Assembly (NCBI RefSeq): GCF_004342915.1
Contig: NZ_SLWL01000004.1
Location: 62,001-126,000 of the forward strand
Reading direction: 5' to 3'
Length of the DNA: 64,000 nt
Origin: Camelimonas lactis
Lineage (GTDB): Bacteria > Pseudomonadota > Alphaproteobacteria > Rhizobiales > Beijerinckiaceae
The notes beneath the pieces were generated by a model. That model did no database searches. It was given only the letters and a program-made list of their open reading frames with translations, and was not told the DNA's origin. The first letter of the stretch is position 1; every line of letters starts with the position of its first letter. This document shows positions 17,901 through 24,869 of the stretch, piece by piece. The translations under genes and the position numbers were made by a program.

Positions 17901-18850
17901 TCGCCGCTGACCATCCATGGATCGCCAGTGGCCGGTTTGTCGTGGCGCTCGACGCGCGGAGCGATGGAGCAGTCGCCGGCGCGCAGGTCGTCGCCGAACC
18001 AGCTGACCACCAAGGCCACGCGTTGCAGATTGGGGCACAGGGCCTGCAAGGCGTCGAGCGAGGCGGCGATGTCGGTGGGCCCATGCAACTGATGGCGATT
18101 TTCTGGCGCGCTGACGCCCTCGGCAGGCGTTTGCACGCGCCAGAGCGGATCGTAGCCATATTCGGTGGAGCCAGGGATCAGATCGACGGCGCGGATCATG
18201 GCGCACAGGCCGTTGACCGGTCGCACCACCTCGAACGAAAACTGTGGAATGCGATTGCCGAAATCGGCCAGCGGCAGACGCTCGAACACCACATAGGCCA
18301 GGCCGCGATAGGCCGGCGCGTCGCTGGGGCCCTCCTTCGCGACGATCAGCGGATCAGCCTGCTGATCAGCCGCGCCGGCATGCATGCGCATGGTCACCGT
18401 CGCCAGGTCCAGCTCATCGCCATCGGCCCAGACGCGGCGGACAAAGGCGATGGGCCCCTCGCACAGACCCACGGCGAGATTGGCGAAATAGCTCCAGGTC
18501 TGATCCGCGCCGCTCCCCGCGTCGGACAGGGCGCCCTTGCCGCCGGCGCCGCTGCGGGCCGACGAAAAGCTGGCGACGCGTTCGATCCGCGTCGCCCAGA
18601 TCAGTTGCCCGCCAATCCGCGCGCGCCCGTAAACCTTCGGAATCGGAGCGCCTTCTGTGGATGTGAGGCCGGGCACATCGGTCAGGGCCGGCGCGGCGGT
18701 CGCCTTGCGGCCGTCCAGGGCGGACAGCAGACTGGAATCGACGGCGCTGCCCGCCAGCGCGCCAAGCGCCCGCCCGGCAATGGCGCCAGCCGGCCCGGCC
18801 ACGGCCGCGCCCATGGCTCCGCCCGCCACCTGTAACACCAGCGTCGCCAT
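14903..18850 (-). CDS. GTA baseplate protein with TIM-barrel domain (RcGTA gp15-like)
   Basis: 1315 residues, close to RcGTA gp15 (about 1300). The N-terminus is a hydrophobic Gly/Ala stretch (GGAMGAAVAGPAGAIAGRAL), then TEGAPIPKVYGRARIGGQLI, typical of phage tail proteins. The glycoside-hydrolase/TIM-barrel-like domain covers about 430-740 (FVIGSEFVGLTRVRGAAGYP, YYPPFSDWRDGAGHAD, PIWLTEIGVPAVDKGTNGPN). A putative tail domain follows at about 790-950 (YLDGYVVDRPMSAREALQPL) and then a C-terminal beta-rich region. It forms the central baseplate and tail tip that contacts the recipient cell. It ends 19 nt before the fibre gene and is the longest gene of the cluster. Confidence 0.95.
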   Translation of the reverse strand: MATLVLQVAGGAMGAAVAGPAGAIAGRALGALAGSAVDSSLLSALDGRKATAAPALTDVPGLTSTEGAPIPKVYGRARIGGQLIWATRIERVASFSSARSGAGGKGALSDAGSGADQTWSYFANLAVGLCEGPIAFVRRVWADGDELDLATVTMRMHAGAADQQADPLIVAKEGPSDAPAYRGLAYVVFERLPLADFGNRIPQFSFEVVRPVNGLCAMIRAVDLIPGSTEYGYDPLWRVQTPAEGVSAPENRHQLHGPTDIAASLDALQALCPNLQRVALVVSWFGDDLRAGDCSIAPRVERHDKPATGDPWMVSGEARALTRPVSLIDGRPAYGGTPSDAAVIRIIQELAARGLAVTLYPFVMMDIAPGNGRADPRNPGSEQAPFPWRGRMTCHPGPDVAGTPDGSAAAAAQVARFFGDAAPEEFTPYFATVVFSGAPQCSYRRFILHYAALAALAGGVEAFVIGSEFVGLTRVRGAAGYPAAEQFAALAGDVRAVLGAGCKLVYAADWTEYGAHVRNGGADVDFPLDVVWASPHIDAVGVDYYPPFSDWRDGAGHADAGLAGSVYDLDYLTGQLGAGEAFDWYYASGSDRAAQVRSPIVDGEWGKPWIYRAKDLVGWWSNPHLRRAGGVEIGPTAWVPAGKPIWLTEIGVPAVDKGTNGPNVFPDPKSSENAAPPFSLGFRDDLMQMRGVQAIIRRFDPAFGANDGWNPVSPLYGGRMVDPSRIYVWAWDARPFPAFPAMSGVWGDAANWGCGHWLTGRLEGVEVAALLRQMLVDFGVGDPDAPVGAVEVDGYLDGYVVDRPMSAREALQPLCDLYGCQAAVSGGTVRFCGPSGAISAWFTADDLFPDDDGAPWLLTRAQESELPREARIGFTDGDGDYRRAAATSHRLAGFSQRAAAADVPAVTHRGAAQRLADIWLQRLWQARDHISLRISPRSLALEPGDVIAVAIDGLWRTWRITRIVDGACRALEAEAIALTLPDGAGAPWRPTARPSPPLPGPPLALALDLPAALAQPEPLQYLAAFADPWPGTLAVWRSADGGHFDHVGQIAAPAMAGRTTTPLPPGPLWRFDHVNAFTAVIRGGAIASVDDAALFGGANMFALLDDSGLAEILAAGRVELVGEADQGGRMWRFSRLLRGLGGSESTAARLLPPGARIVALDRALTPLTSDLNDLGRTMRYRVGPAGHDHGDGAFQELVAVPSALALRPLAPVHIRARRGPEGVLIRFVRRSRLLADAWGETEPPLGEAFERYDIDIHVGDGVKRTLSGDAPAILYPAAAELADFGAAQATLDLAVMQISAVAGRGFPARAIVTIS

Positions 18851-18877
18851 GACAGTCTCCCATCGGGTTTGATTGCA

Positions 18878-19345
18878 TCAGCGGGTCGCGGGCAAATCAG
18901 GAAAGGCGAAGGCATACGCCGCATGACGTCGCCACCAGCGGGTGAGCGCGACCTCCGTCACCACCGCGCCGTCGTGGGCGTGGATCATCAGCCCTCCGCC
19001 GGTGAGGATGGCGCAGTGCCTGGCGGGCGCGTAAGGCCGGAAGCGGAACAGCAGCACGTCGCCGGCGGCGGCCTCATCCAGCGCGATCTCGCGCAAGTGC
19101 CGCCGGGCGGCGTCGCGGAAGCTCTCCTGGCCGCCGGCCTCGGCCCAATCGGGCGCGTAAGGCGGCGGGGTCTCGGGCTCGGCGCCGTAAATCTCGCGCC
19201 AGACGCCGCGCACCAGCCCCAGACAATCGCAACCAACGCCGCGCAGCGACGCCTGATGCAAATACGGCGCGCCAAGCCAGCGCCGGGCCTCGCGCACGAC
19301 CGCGACGCGGACAGCGTCGGCCGTGGGATTATCGCCGGCGCTCAC
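18878..19345 (-). CDS. GTA NlpC/P60-family peptidase (RcGTA gp14-like)
   Basis: A 155-residue cell-wall cysteine peptidase of the tail tip, thought to help the particle pass the recipient peptidoglycan. The active-site segment is GVGCDCLGLVRGVWREIYG with Cys41 as nucleophile. His110 (ARHCAI) and the GGLMIHAHDG segment supply the other catalytic positions. REARRWLGAPYLHQAS is the usual start of this family. It overlaps the gp13-like gene by 4 nt and lies 27 nt upstream of gp15. Length and position match RcGTA gp14. Confidence 0.94.
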   Translation of the reverse strand: MSAGDNPTADAVRVAVVREARRWLGAPYLHQASLRGVGCDCLGLVRGVWREIYGAEPETPPPYAPDWAEAGGQESFRDAARRHLREIALDEAAAGDVLLFRFRPYAPARHCAILTGGGLMIHAHDGAVVTEVALTRWWRRHAAYAFAFPDLPATR

Positions 19346-20238
19346 CGGAACATGCTCCCGCCATCCATGGCGCCCCGGCCCGAGGCGCCGCGACCGATGG
19401 CGAAATCATTGCCGGGCATGTGCGGAAAACCCCGAAAGTTCGCCACATTGGCGAAACGGTCGCGGCAGCTTTCCAGGCTCCTGTCGCAACCGGCGGTGAC
19501 AGTAAAGGCGTCGCCGGCCGCTACCGGCTGCACGGTTTCGCCCCACAACATGAGTGCAACGACGCCAGCCAGGGCGTGGTGCTGCTTCACCGCGAAAACG
19601 GCGCCGGCGTTGGCGCCCGAGGTCCAGACGAACCGGCCGTGCGTGAACCAGCCGCTGGCGTAGCCGGCGAGGCCGTCGCAGCGGAAGCTGCTGCGGCTGT
19701 CACCCGGCTCCGCTACCGTGCCGGCGGCGCGCATACCGGGGCGGTCAAGATCGACCCCGCAGCGCGCGTCGCCAAGGTCGGCGGCGCAGGCGGCGCGATA
19801 GACGCCGCCGCGGGTTTCATCCAGCCGGTGCATGACGCTGCGCAGTTCGGCTGTGAAGGCATGATCGCTGCGGCTGACCTCGCCAATGCCGCCGACGTCG
19901 AGCAGCAGGCGATGTTGTGGCTCGCGCCAGTCCACCAGCCAGATTTCGACGCGGGCGCCGTCGTAACGGCCGGCCATGATGTCGTCGCCGGTGATGGCGG
20001 CGGAGGTCAGGACGCCCGCCGCTTCCCCGCCGCCGATGGCGAACCCCAGCTCCGCCGTGCGTTCGGCCGCCTCAAGCCCGGTCGCCGCCGCGTAAACCAC
20101 GTCGCCAAAAGCGATATCGCGGTCGTGGTCGGTGAAGCCAAGGACAACGCCGTCAGCACGGGCCAGCCGCCAGCAATGGGCAAGCGTCGTCGTCTCGCTG
20201 GCAAGGCGCGCAGCGAAGCCTTCGGGAACAGCGCGCAT
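19342..20238 (-). CDS. GTA tail hub protein, DUF2163 (RcGTA gp13-like)
   Basis: 298 residues. The N-terminal DUF2163 domain begins LAHCWRLARADGVVLGFTDH and continues DIAFGDVVYAAATGLEA. The C-terminal part matches the phage BR0599-like module. Two cysteine pairs stand out: Cys151/Cys160 (CAADLGDARC) and Cys251/Cys258 (CDRSLESC). From memory, such a four-Cys arrangement coordinates an iron-sulfur cluster in tail hub proteins of this type, including RcGTA; here it is inference from spacing. It overlaps gp14 by 4 nt and follows gp12 by 21 nt. Confidence 0.93.
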   Translation of the reverse strand: MRAVPEGFAARLASETTTLAHCWRLARADGVVLGFTDHDRDIAFGDVVYAAATGLEAAERTAELGFAIGGGEAAGVLTSAAITGDDIMAGRYDGARVEIWLVDWREPQHRLLLDVGGIGEVSRSDHAFTAELRSVMHRLDETRGGVYRAACAADLGDARCGVDLDRPGMRAAGTVAEPGDSRSSFRCDGLAGYASGWFTHGRFVWTSGANAGAVFAVKQHHALAGVVALMLWGETVQPVAAGDAFTVTAGCDRSLESCRDRFANVANFRGFPHMPGNDFAIGRGASGRGAMDGGSMFR

Positions 20239-20259
20239 GACGCCTCCTCGTGAGTCATG

Positions 20260-20898
20260 TCAGGGAAGAATCTCCACCACCGGGATCGACGGAATGTCCC
20301 CGGCGGCGAAGGAGGCCAGATCGATGTCCAGCACGTCGGTATCGAAACGCACCGGCACGTCGAACAAAAAGCCGGCGGTGACGCTGGCGCCCGCCGGTGG
20401 CGCGCTCCCGGTGGCAAAGGCGATCTGACCGCTGGCGTGGTCAACGGCGAACACGGCAGGCGACGCCTCCACGCCATTGACGGCGACGCGCACCGAGCCG
20501 GCGACCGGCTTGCGGATGCTCCGCGTCCAGGGCGCGAAGCCGCCGCCATAGGTTTTCGCCAGCTGGAACGTCGTCTGCGCCCCGTCGCCAACGCCCACCG
20601 CCTGATCAACAGCGGACGGCGCCATGGAGGGCGCGCAACTGCGATCATCAAGCCGGTCACGCCAGCGGAAACCGTGCAGGCGGCCGCGACGCTCCTCAAA
20701 GAAGCTCACCACCCCGGCCAGCGCGTCGAGGGTTTTGATCCCGTAACCGGCGTCATAACGCCGGCGGGAGTCGGCCCAGCGGGCGTTGCGATGCTCGCGG
20801 CCGGAGCCGAGCGTGACGATATCGGTGCGGCGCTCCGGTCCGCCGCGCGCGCCCAGCGCCACATCGACAGGGAAGCGCACCTCATGAAAATCAGCCAT
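20260..20898 (-). CDS. GTA distal tail protein, DUF2460 (RcGTA gp12-like)
   Basis: 212 residues matching DUF2460: FHEVRFPVDVALGARGGPER, RYDAGYGIKTLDALAGVVSF, FFEERRGRLHGFRWRDRLDD, then KPVAGSVRVAVNGV and a C-terminal FDVPVRFDTDVLDIDLASFA segment. In RcGTA this is the distal tail protein that joins the tail tube to the baseplate. It sits 16 nt downstream of the tape-measure gene with an intact frame and usual length. Confidence 0.94.
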   Translation of the reverse strand: MADFHEVRFPVDVALGARGGPERRTDIVTLGSGREHRNARWADSRRRYDAGYGIKTLDALAGVVSFFEERRGRLHGFRWRDRLDDRSCAPSMAPSAVDQAVGVGDGAQTTFQLAKTYGGGFAPWTRSIRKPVAGSVRVAVNGVEASPAVFAVDHASGQIAFATGSAPPAGASVTAGFLFDVPVRFDTDVLDIDLASFAAGDIPSIPVVEILP

Positions 20899-20914
20899 GC
20901 AGGCCCCCTTCGGC

Positions 20915-21529
20915 TCACATGGCCCGCTGGCCGCGCGCCACCGCGCGAGCCACGGCGGCCGAGACCTGCGCCCGCGAGGCGCGGAAACTTTCCACGTCGC
21001 GGGCGGCGATGTTCACGGTCACATTGACCGGCCGGCCACCGGCCGCCTGCACGCCAAGCCGGCCATCGGCGCCGCGCTTCAATGGCATGATCGCCTCGGC
21101 GCCCTGCTCGCCCATCAACCCGACGCCGCCGGTCATGGGGAAGAAGGTCGGGGCGGCGACGACGCCGCCTTTCGCAAATGGCTGCACACGGCCGCCCGAG
21201 AACACATTGCCTTTGGCGCTGGCGGTGACGCCGCCAAGGCTCGCCCCCAGGGTTTTCACCAGGGATTCGAGCCCGGAGCCCAGGGCGCCCTCCAGCGGCT
21301 TCAGCGCGGCGTTGAGGGCGATGTTGCTGAGGCGCGCGCCAAGGTTGACCAGCACCTGATCGAGGCTTTTGCCACCCGCCATGCCGCTGGCAAACGCCGC
21401 CGTCATGGCGCCCCCAGCCCGGCGGGCCATGTCATCGAGATTGCGGAACGCCTCGGCGGCGTCCTGCACCGCCGAGATATCCCAGGAGGAGCCCTGCCCT
21501 CCTGGGCCCATGTCTGGATCATCCGCCAT
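20915..21529 (-). CDS. GTA tail tape-measure protein (RcGTA gp11-like)
   Basis: 204 residues, a minimal tape-measure protein of the lambda-type C-terminal class. The sequence has FRNLDDMARRAGGAMTAAFA, KSLDQVLVNLGARLSNIALN and the signature FAKGGVVAAPTFFPMTGGVG followed by LMGEQGAEAIMPLKRGADG. The shortness fits a short GTA tail. It follows the gp10 partner (10.1) by 25 nt. The C-terminal part is Ala/Arg-rich. Confidence 0.93.
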   Translation of the reverse strand: MADDPDMGPGGQGSSWDISAVQDAAEAFRNLDDMARRAGGAMTAAFASGMAGGKSLDQVLVNLGARLSNIALNAALKPLEGALGSGLESLVKTLGASLGGVTASAKGNVFSGGRVQPFAKGGVVAAPTFFPMTGGVGLMGEQGAEAIMPLKRGADGRLGVQAAGGRPVNVTVNIAARDVESFRASRAQVSAAVARAVARGQRAM

Positions 21530-21554
21530 GCAGTTCCTCCATTTTTGCGGGGAA

Positions 21555-21719
21555 TCAGTCCGGGAACGCCGCGGTCAAACCGGCGAAATCGGCGCGCGCC
21601 GGCGCATCGGGGGTGGGGCCTGTCTCTCCCGTCCCCCGCATGGCGGCGGCCAGTTCGCGCGGCGTCATCGCCCAGAAGGCCTCGGGCGCAAGGCCAAGCC
21701 GGCCAAGGCCGAAAGCCAT
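21555..21719 (-). CDS. GTA tail assembly chaperone partner (rcc01693-like, '10.1')
   Basis: A 54-codon frame from ATG 21719 (or GTG 21722) to TGA 21557-21555: MAFGLGRLGLAPEAFWAMTP, then RELAAAMRG and an acidic/Pro tail ending LTAAFPD. The APEAFWAMTPREL segment is diagnostic of the rcc01693/TIGR02216 family found after gp10 in GTAs. The family's usual first residues (FPWD-like) are encoded immediately upstream of these start codons, inside gp10 and in this frame, but no start codon precedes them back to the in-frame stop at 21816-21818. That makes a -1 frameshift from gp10 likely (see the slippery-site entry). I am confident of the gene family and less sure of how it is started. Confidence 0.8.
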   Translation of the reverse strand: MAFGLGRLGLAPEAFWAMTPRELAAAMRGTGETGPTPDAPARADFAGLTAAFPD

Positions 21720-22177
21720 CACCGCATCCCAGGGAAAAGGCCGCGCGTCCGGATCAGCAGCCGCCGGACAAAAGGGCGCTCTGGCCCCTCCTCCGGCGCC
21801 GCGGCGCGCGCCGCGTCAGGATCACCGAAGGTCAGCGCCAGCAGTTCGGCAACCGCGCGCGCCAGGCCAGGCAATTCGCCAGCCACCGGCAGATCAGCCG
21901 CTTCGGCGTCGGTGACGCAACGCCCGGCGCCCCGCATGGCCACGGTGACGATGGCCTGCAGATCGCGCGCCGACAGCGCGCCCCGGCCAAAGCGGGCGGC
22001 GAGTTGCGCCAGATCGTCGACCTGAAAGGCGGTTTCCAGTTCGGCCAGGGCGCCAAGCGTCAGACGCAGCCGCACCGGCTGGCCGCCGATGGTCGCCACC
22101 ACCTCGCCGCGCCGGCGGTTGCCCGAATGGCGGAACGCCAGGAAACCCGCCGCCAAAGGCTGTATCGAAACAGACAT
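21719..22177 (-). CDS. GTA gp10-like protein (tail assembly chaperone)
   Basis: 152 residues. The core is RRGEVVATIGGQPVRLRLTL, GALAELETAFQVDDLAQLAA and RDLQAIVTVAMRGAG, the pattern of the GTA gp10/DUF3356 family. It occupies the usual tail-assembly-chaperone position between the major tail protein and the tape measure. The last five codons (CTT TTC CCT GGG ATG) contain the heptamer TTTCCCT and the stop TGA shares its A with the ATG of the next gene. An internal start at about codon 28 is possible but leaves an unusually short N-terminus. Confidence 0.88.
   Translation of the reverse strand: MSVSIQPLAAGFLAFRHSGNRRRGEVVATIGGQPVRLRLTLGALAELETAFQVDDLAQLAARFGRGALSARDLQAIVTVAMRGAGRCVTDAEAADLPVAGELPGLARAVAELLALTFGDPDAARAAAPEEGPERPFVRRLLIRTRGLFPGMR
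21731..21737 (-). promoter_or_regulatory. Candidate -1 ribosomal slippery heptamer at the gp10/10.1 junction
   Basis: On the minus strand the gp10 codons are CTT TTC CCT, giving the heptamer T-TTC-CCT of the form X-XXY-YYZ in the correct phase. Slipping by -1 gives TTT CCC TGG GAT GCG GTG ATG, i.e. FPWDAVM fused in frame with the downstream chaperone frame. The predicted fusion is about 207 residues (gp10 1-149 plus 58). Tail chaperones of many long-tailed phages use such a frameshift (lambda G-GT); whether this heptamer works is untested. Confidence 0.5.
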
Positions 22178-22188
22178 GAAGCCCCCTG

Positions 22189-22602
22189 TCAGACCGGTGT
22201 GAACGCCAGCGCGCCGGCGGATTCCAGGGCGAGGTCGAAGGTCACCTCGCCCGCGTGTTCGCCGCGATATTCCATGGCGGTGATCTGGAACGGCCCGTCG
22301 ATGCTCCCGAAGCCGGGAATGACGATGCGCCAGGCGCGGATGTCACCGGCGAAGAACGCCTCGCGCACCAGCGCGTCGCTGGCCTCGTCGAGAAAGACGC
22401 CAGCGCCGCTGACGGCGGCGCGCCGCACCCCGGCGCCGGCCAGCAATTCACGCCAGCGGCCGCTGGATTCGGCGTTGGTCACATCCACCGCGTCAGCGTT
22501 GAATGCGATCTGCCGCGCCCGCAAGCCGGCCACCGTCATGAAAACGCCGGGCGTTGGCCCGGCGATCTTCAGCAGCAGATCCTTGCCCTTTTGCGCTCCC
22601 AT
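22189..22602 (-). CDS. GTA major tail tube protein (RcGTA gp9-like, TP901-1 family)
   Basis: 137 residues with the TP901-1/gp9 pattern: GKDLLLKIAGPTPGVFMTVA, ARQIAFNADAVDVTNAESSG, RWRELLAGAGVRRAAVSGAG, and a C-terminal ITAMEYRGEHAGEVTFDLAL segment. It forms the hexameric rings of the tail tube. It lies 14 nt after the tail terminator gene and 11 nt before gp10. Length matches RcGTA gp9. Confidence 0.95.
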   Translation of the reverse strand: MGAQKGKDLLLKIAGPTPGVFMTVAGLRARQIAFNADAVDVTNAESSGRWRELLAGAGVRRAAVSGAGVFLDEASDALVREAFFAGDIRAWRIVIPGFGSIDGPFQITAMEYRGEHAGEVTFDLALESAGALAFTPV

Positions 22603-22616
22603 CCCGTGCTCCTGTT

Positions 22617-23063
22617 TCAGGTGACCCCATTCCCGGTGATGGCCGTCAGCGTCAGCCGCACCTGCGGCAGGCCGCTTTGCGGATCGCGACGCACGTCCTC
22701 GCGGGCAACGCGCAGCAACACCAGACGATGGCCGGCCAGCGGCAGGTCCGCATCATCCAGCAGCGCCCGGATGCGCGCCGCGGCTTCCAACGCCGGCCGG
22801 GGTCCACCCGGCCGCGACCAGACGGTCAGGCTGAATTCATGACTCTCGCGGCGCTGCGATCCGGCCGAGCGGTCACGGGCGGTCGCCCCATCGAACACTA
22901 CGTAAAGGCCGGAGACGCCGCGCGGCGCGGCGTCGTAGACGCGGGCGCCGCCGAGCATGGCGACCAGCGGCGCATCCGCCGTCAGGGCGGCGTGAACCGC
23001 GACGCGCAGCGCCAGAACCGGGGAAAAAATCGTCCCGTCATCACCAGGCTCCGCCCCGTTCAT
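22617..23063 (-). CDS. GTA tail terminator, DUF3168 (RcGTA gp8-like)
   Basis: 148 residues with LALRVAVHAALTADAPLVAM, LGGARVYDAAPRGVSGLYVV, FDGATARDRSA, RESHEFSLTVWSRPGG and LVLLRVAREDVRRDPQSGLP, the DUF3168 pattern. In RcGTA the protein caps the tail tube where it joins the head. Its start overlaps the head-tail adaptor gene by 4 nt. Confidence 0.94.
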   Translation of the reverse strand: MNGAEPGDDGTIFSPVLALRVAVHAALTADAPLVAMLGGARVYDAAPRGVSGLYVVFDGATARDRSAGSQRRESHEFSLTVWSRPGGPRPALEAAARIRALLDDADLPLAGHRLVLLRVAREDVRRDPQSGLPQVRLTLTAITGNGVT

Positions 23064-23413
23064 GCCGTTTCCTCCTCGACGCGCACATCAAGCCACGCCT
23101 TTCGCCCGTCCGGATCGCCGCCGCCGAGGATGGTGAAAATCCGCGCGCCATCGCGCAGCCGCCGGGTTCCATCGAGATCATCGCGCCAGCGCAGGCGCAC
23201 GCTCCACACAACCGCCAGCGCTGGCCGGTCAGCCATGTCGCGCGGCGCGGCGCGGATCAGGCGAAACGACGCCCAGACGGCCGCCTGAGGGCTCCAGACA
23301 CGGCTGAATCCGCCGGCGCCGTCTGGCGTATCGACAGCCTGCTCGATGATGATGCGACGGCGCCGCGAACCGCCGCCGTTGACGCCAGTCGCGTTCATGC
23401 GAGCCTCATTCAT
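23060..23413 (-). CDS. GTA head-tail adaptor (RcGTA gp7-like)
   Basis: 117 residues. The core VDTPDGAGGFSRVWSPQAAV, WASFRLIRAAPRDMADRPAL and GARIFTILGGGDPDGRKAWL matches the phage head-tail joining family (head closure). The N-terminus MNEARMNATGVNGGGSRRRR carries two candidate starts (codons 1 and 6). It overlaps the flanking genes by 4 nt on each side, a coupled arrangement. Confidence 0.93.
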   Translation of the reverse strand: MNEARMNATGVNGGGSRRRRIIIEQAVDTPDGAGGFSRVWSPQAAVWASFRLIRAAPRDMADRPALAVVWSVRLRWRDDLDGTRRLRDGARIFTILGGGDPDGRKAWLDVRVEEETA

Positions 23414-23973
23414 ACGAGCCTTATGGGCCGGAACGGCGCCAGCAGGGCGCGCACCGCATCGGGCAGCAACGACGCGCCGCGCGGCGCCGGGGCCTCGCCC
23501 CGGTTATCAAACCAGCAGGCGACCATGGTCCGCACGGCGAGGCGCAACGGCTCCGGCACATCGGACGCCGCCACGCCATGACCCACGCTCACATCGATCT
23601 CGACGTGACCGCCAGACAGCTGCGGCGGCGTTGCCGGCATGGCGATCATCCCGGCGCCCGCATCGGCGCGAAACCCCGCGACGTCGAGCGCGGCGGCCTC
23701 ACCCGCCCGCGACACCAGGCGCACCGCCTCGATGCGGCGCAGCGGGCCAATGGGCGGCGCGACAATGCCGGCGGCGGGCCAGGCGTCGAGGCGAATGCGC
23801 CACACCTGTTCGAGCAGCGCCAGATGGGTCGCCGCCTCCACGGTCATGCGGCCGGCCCGGATCATCGCCGTCACCAGCGCGTCCTCGGCGTCGCCGTCGA
23901 GCCGCAGGTAAAGCTTCATGTCGTCGAGCGTCACCGGTTCGACGGCGGGGCCGTTGACAAGCATCAGGTTCAT
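23410..23973 (-). CDS. GTA head-tail connector (RcGTA gp6-like)
   Basis: 187 residues with VEPVTLDDMKLYLRLDGDAE, DALVTAMIRAGRMTVEAATH and VPEPLRLAVRTMVACWFDNR, the pattern of the phage gp6/connector family. The protein forms the ring under the portal. A strong ribosome site (GGGAGGTG) precedes the ATG at 23973. In the usual GTA order this gene follows the major capsid gene directly; here an antisense protease gene separates them by about 900 bp, so it may need its own promoter in 23974-24086 or long read-through. Confidence 0.94.
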   Translation of the reverse strand: MNLMLVNGPAVEPVTLDDMKLYLRLDGDAEDALVTAMIRAGRMTVEAATHLALLEQVWRIRLDAWPAAGIVAPPIGPLRRIEAVRLVSRAGEAAALDVAGFRADAGAGMIAMPATPPQLSGGHVEIDVSVGHGVAASDVPEPLRLAVRTMVACWFDNRGEAPAPRGASLLPDAVRALLAPFRPIRLV

Positions 23974-24086
23974 GCTTCACCTCCCGTCGCAAAGGCTGGC
24001 TTCCCCAGGCGCATAGCCTGGATTGCAGCCACGAATTTCTGTTGGAACGCCTCATCCCTGGTCGGGAAGAACGTGCGAGACGAACC

Positions 24087-24854
24087 ATGCGAGCCCACCG
24101 TTCCCACGCTTGCCGCTCCCGGCGCGCCGGCGTCCTGGTTCTGGCGCTGCTGCTGGCGCCGGCGCCGGCGCACGCCATCATTGGCGGCGCGGTCGATAGC
24201 GGGCCGGCCAGCGCCGCCGCGGTGATGGTGCTGGGCGCTGGCGGCGCCGTCTGCTCCGGCGTGGTCGTTTCGCCCCGCGCGGTGCTGACGGCGGCGCATT
24301 GCGCCGATCCGACGCGCGAGCACCGGGTGCACTACATGGAAAACGGCCAGCCGGTGCTGCTGACGCCCACCGCCTCCGTCACCCATCCGGATTATGTGAA
24401 GGACGCCATCCGCCAGCGCCGCCAGTCGGTCGATATGGCGCTGGTGCGGCTGGCGCAGCCGCTGCCATCGCGCTTTGTCCCGGCGGCCCTCTCGGTCGGG
24501 CCGCAGCCGCGCGCCGGCGCCACGGTCAACGTCGGCGGCTATGGCTCCGTCGGCCGGCAGCCAGCGGACGGCCGTTTCCGCTCCGTCGCCGCGCCGGTGG
24601 TGGAACCGTGGGGGCCGGGCAAGATCCTGCTGTGGATCGGCGCGCCGAAGGGCAAAAGCGCCGGGGCCTGCGCCGGCGACTCGGGCGGCCCCATCTCCGC
24701 CATGGATGGCGAGGTCGTCGCTGTCACCAGCTGGTCGAAGGGCGCTGGGTCGGCTCCCTGCGGCCAGACCACGCAAGGCGTGCTGCTGGCTCCGCAACGC
24801 AACTGGATCGACGAAACCCTGGCCGGCTGGGGCCTCAGCGCCGGCTGGCGCTGA
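24087..24854 (+). CDS. Secreted trypsin-like (S1) serine protease inserted antisense in the GTA cluster
   Basis: 255 residues from ATG 24087. The signal peptide RAGVLVLALLLAPAPAHA ends at Ala30 and is followed by IIGGAVDSG. The catalytic triad is His71 (VLTAAHC), Asp116 (SVDMALVRL) and Ser199 (GACAGDSGGP); Cys56 and Cys72 should form the usual disulfide. Cleavage after Ala30 would expose the N-terminal Ile of the IIGG motif, which in S1 proteases stabilises the active form, so the enzyme may need no separate activation. It is the only plus-strand gene in the cluster: divergent from gp6 and convergent with the capsid gene (stops 15 nt apart). It is not part of RcGTA. Role unknown; substrate could be host or particle protein. 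Confidence 0.9.
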   Translation: MRAHRSHACRSRRAGVLVLALLLAPAPAHAIIGGAVDSGPASAAAVMVLGAGGAVCSGVVVSPRAVLTAAHCADPTREHRVHYMENGQPVLLTPTASVTHPDYVKDAIRQRRQSVDMALVRLAQPLPSRFVPAALSVGPQPRAGATVNVGGYGSVGRQPADGRFRSVAAPVVEPWGPGKILLWIGAPKGKSAGACAGDSGGPISAMDGEVVAVTSWSKGAGSAPCGQTTQGVLLAPQRNWIDETLAGWGLSAGWR

Positions 24855-24869
24855 GGCGGGGCGCCCTGC

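Noticed and set aside
23970-24060. Short frame just upstream of the connector gene, ending in an ATGA overlap with it (contains FQQKFVAAIQAM)
   Set aside because: Only about 30 codons, no good start codon; it extends into the antisense strand of the protease gene, where it looks like a shadow. The overlap may be chance.
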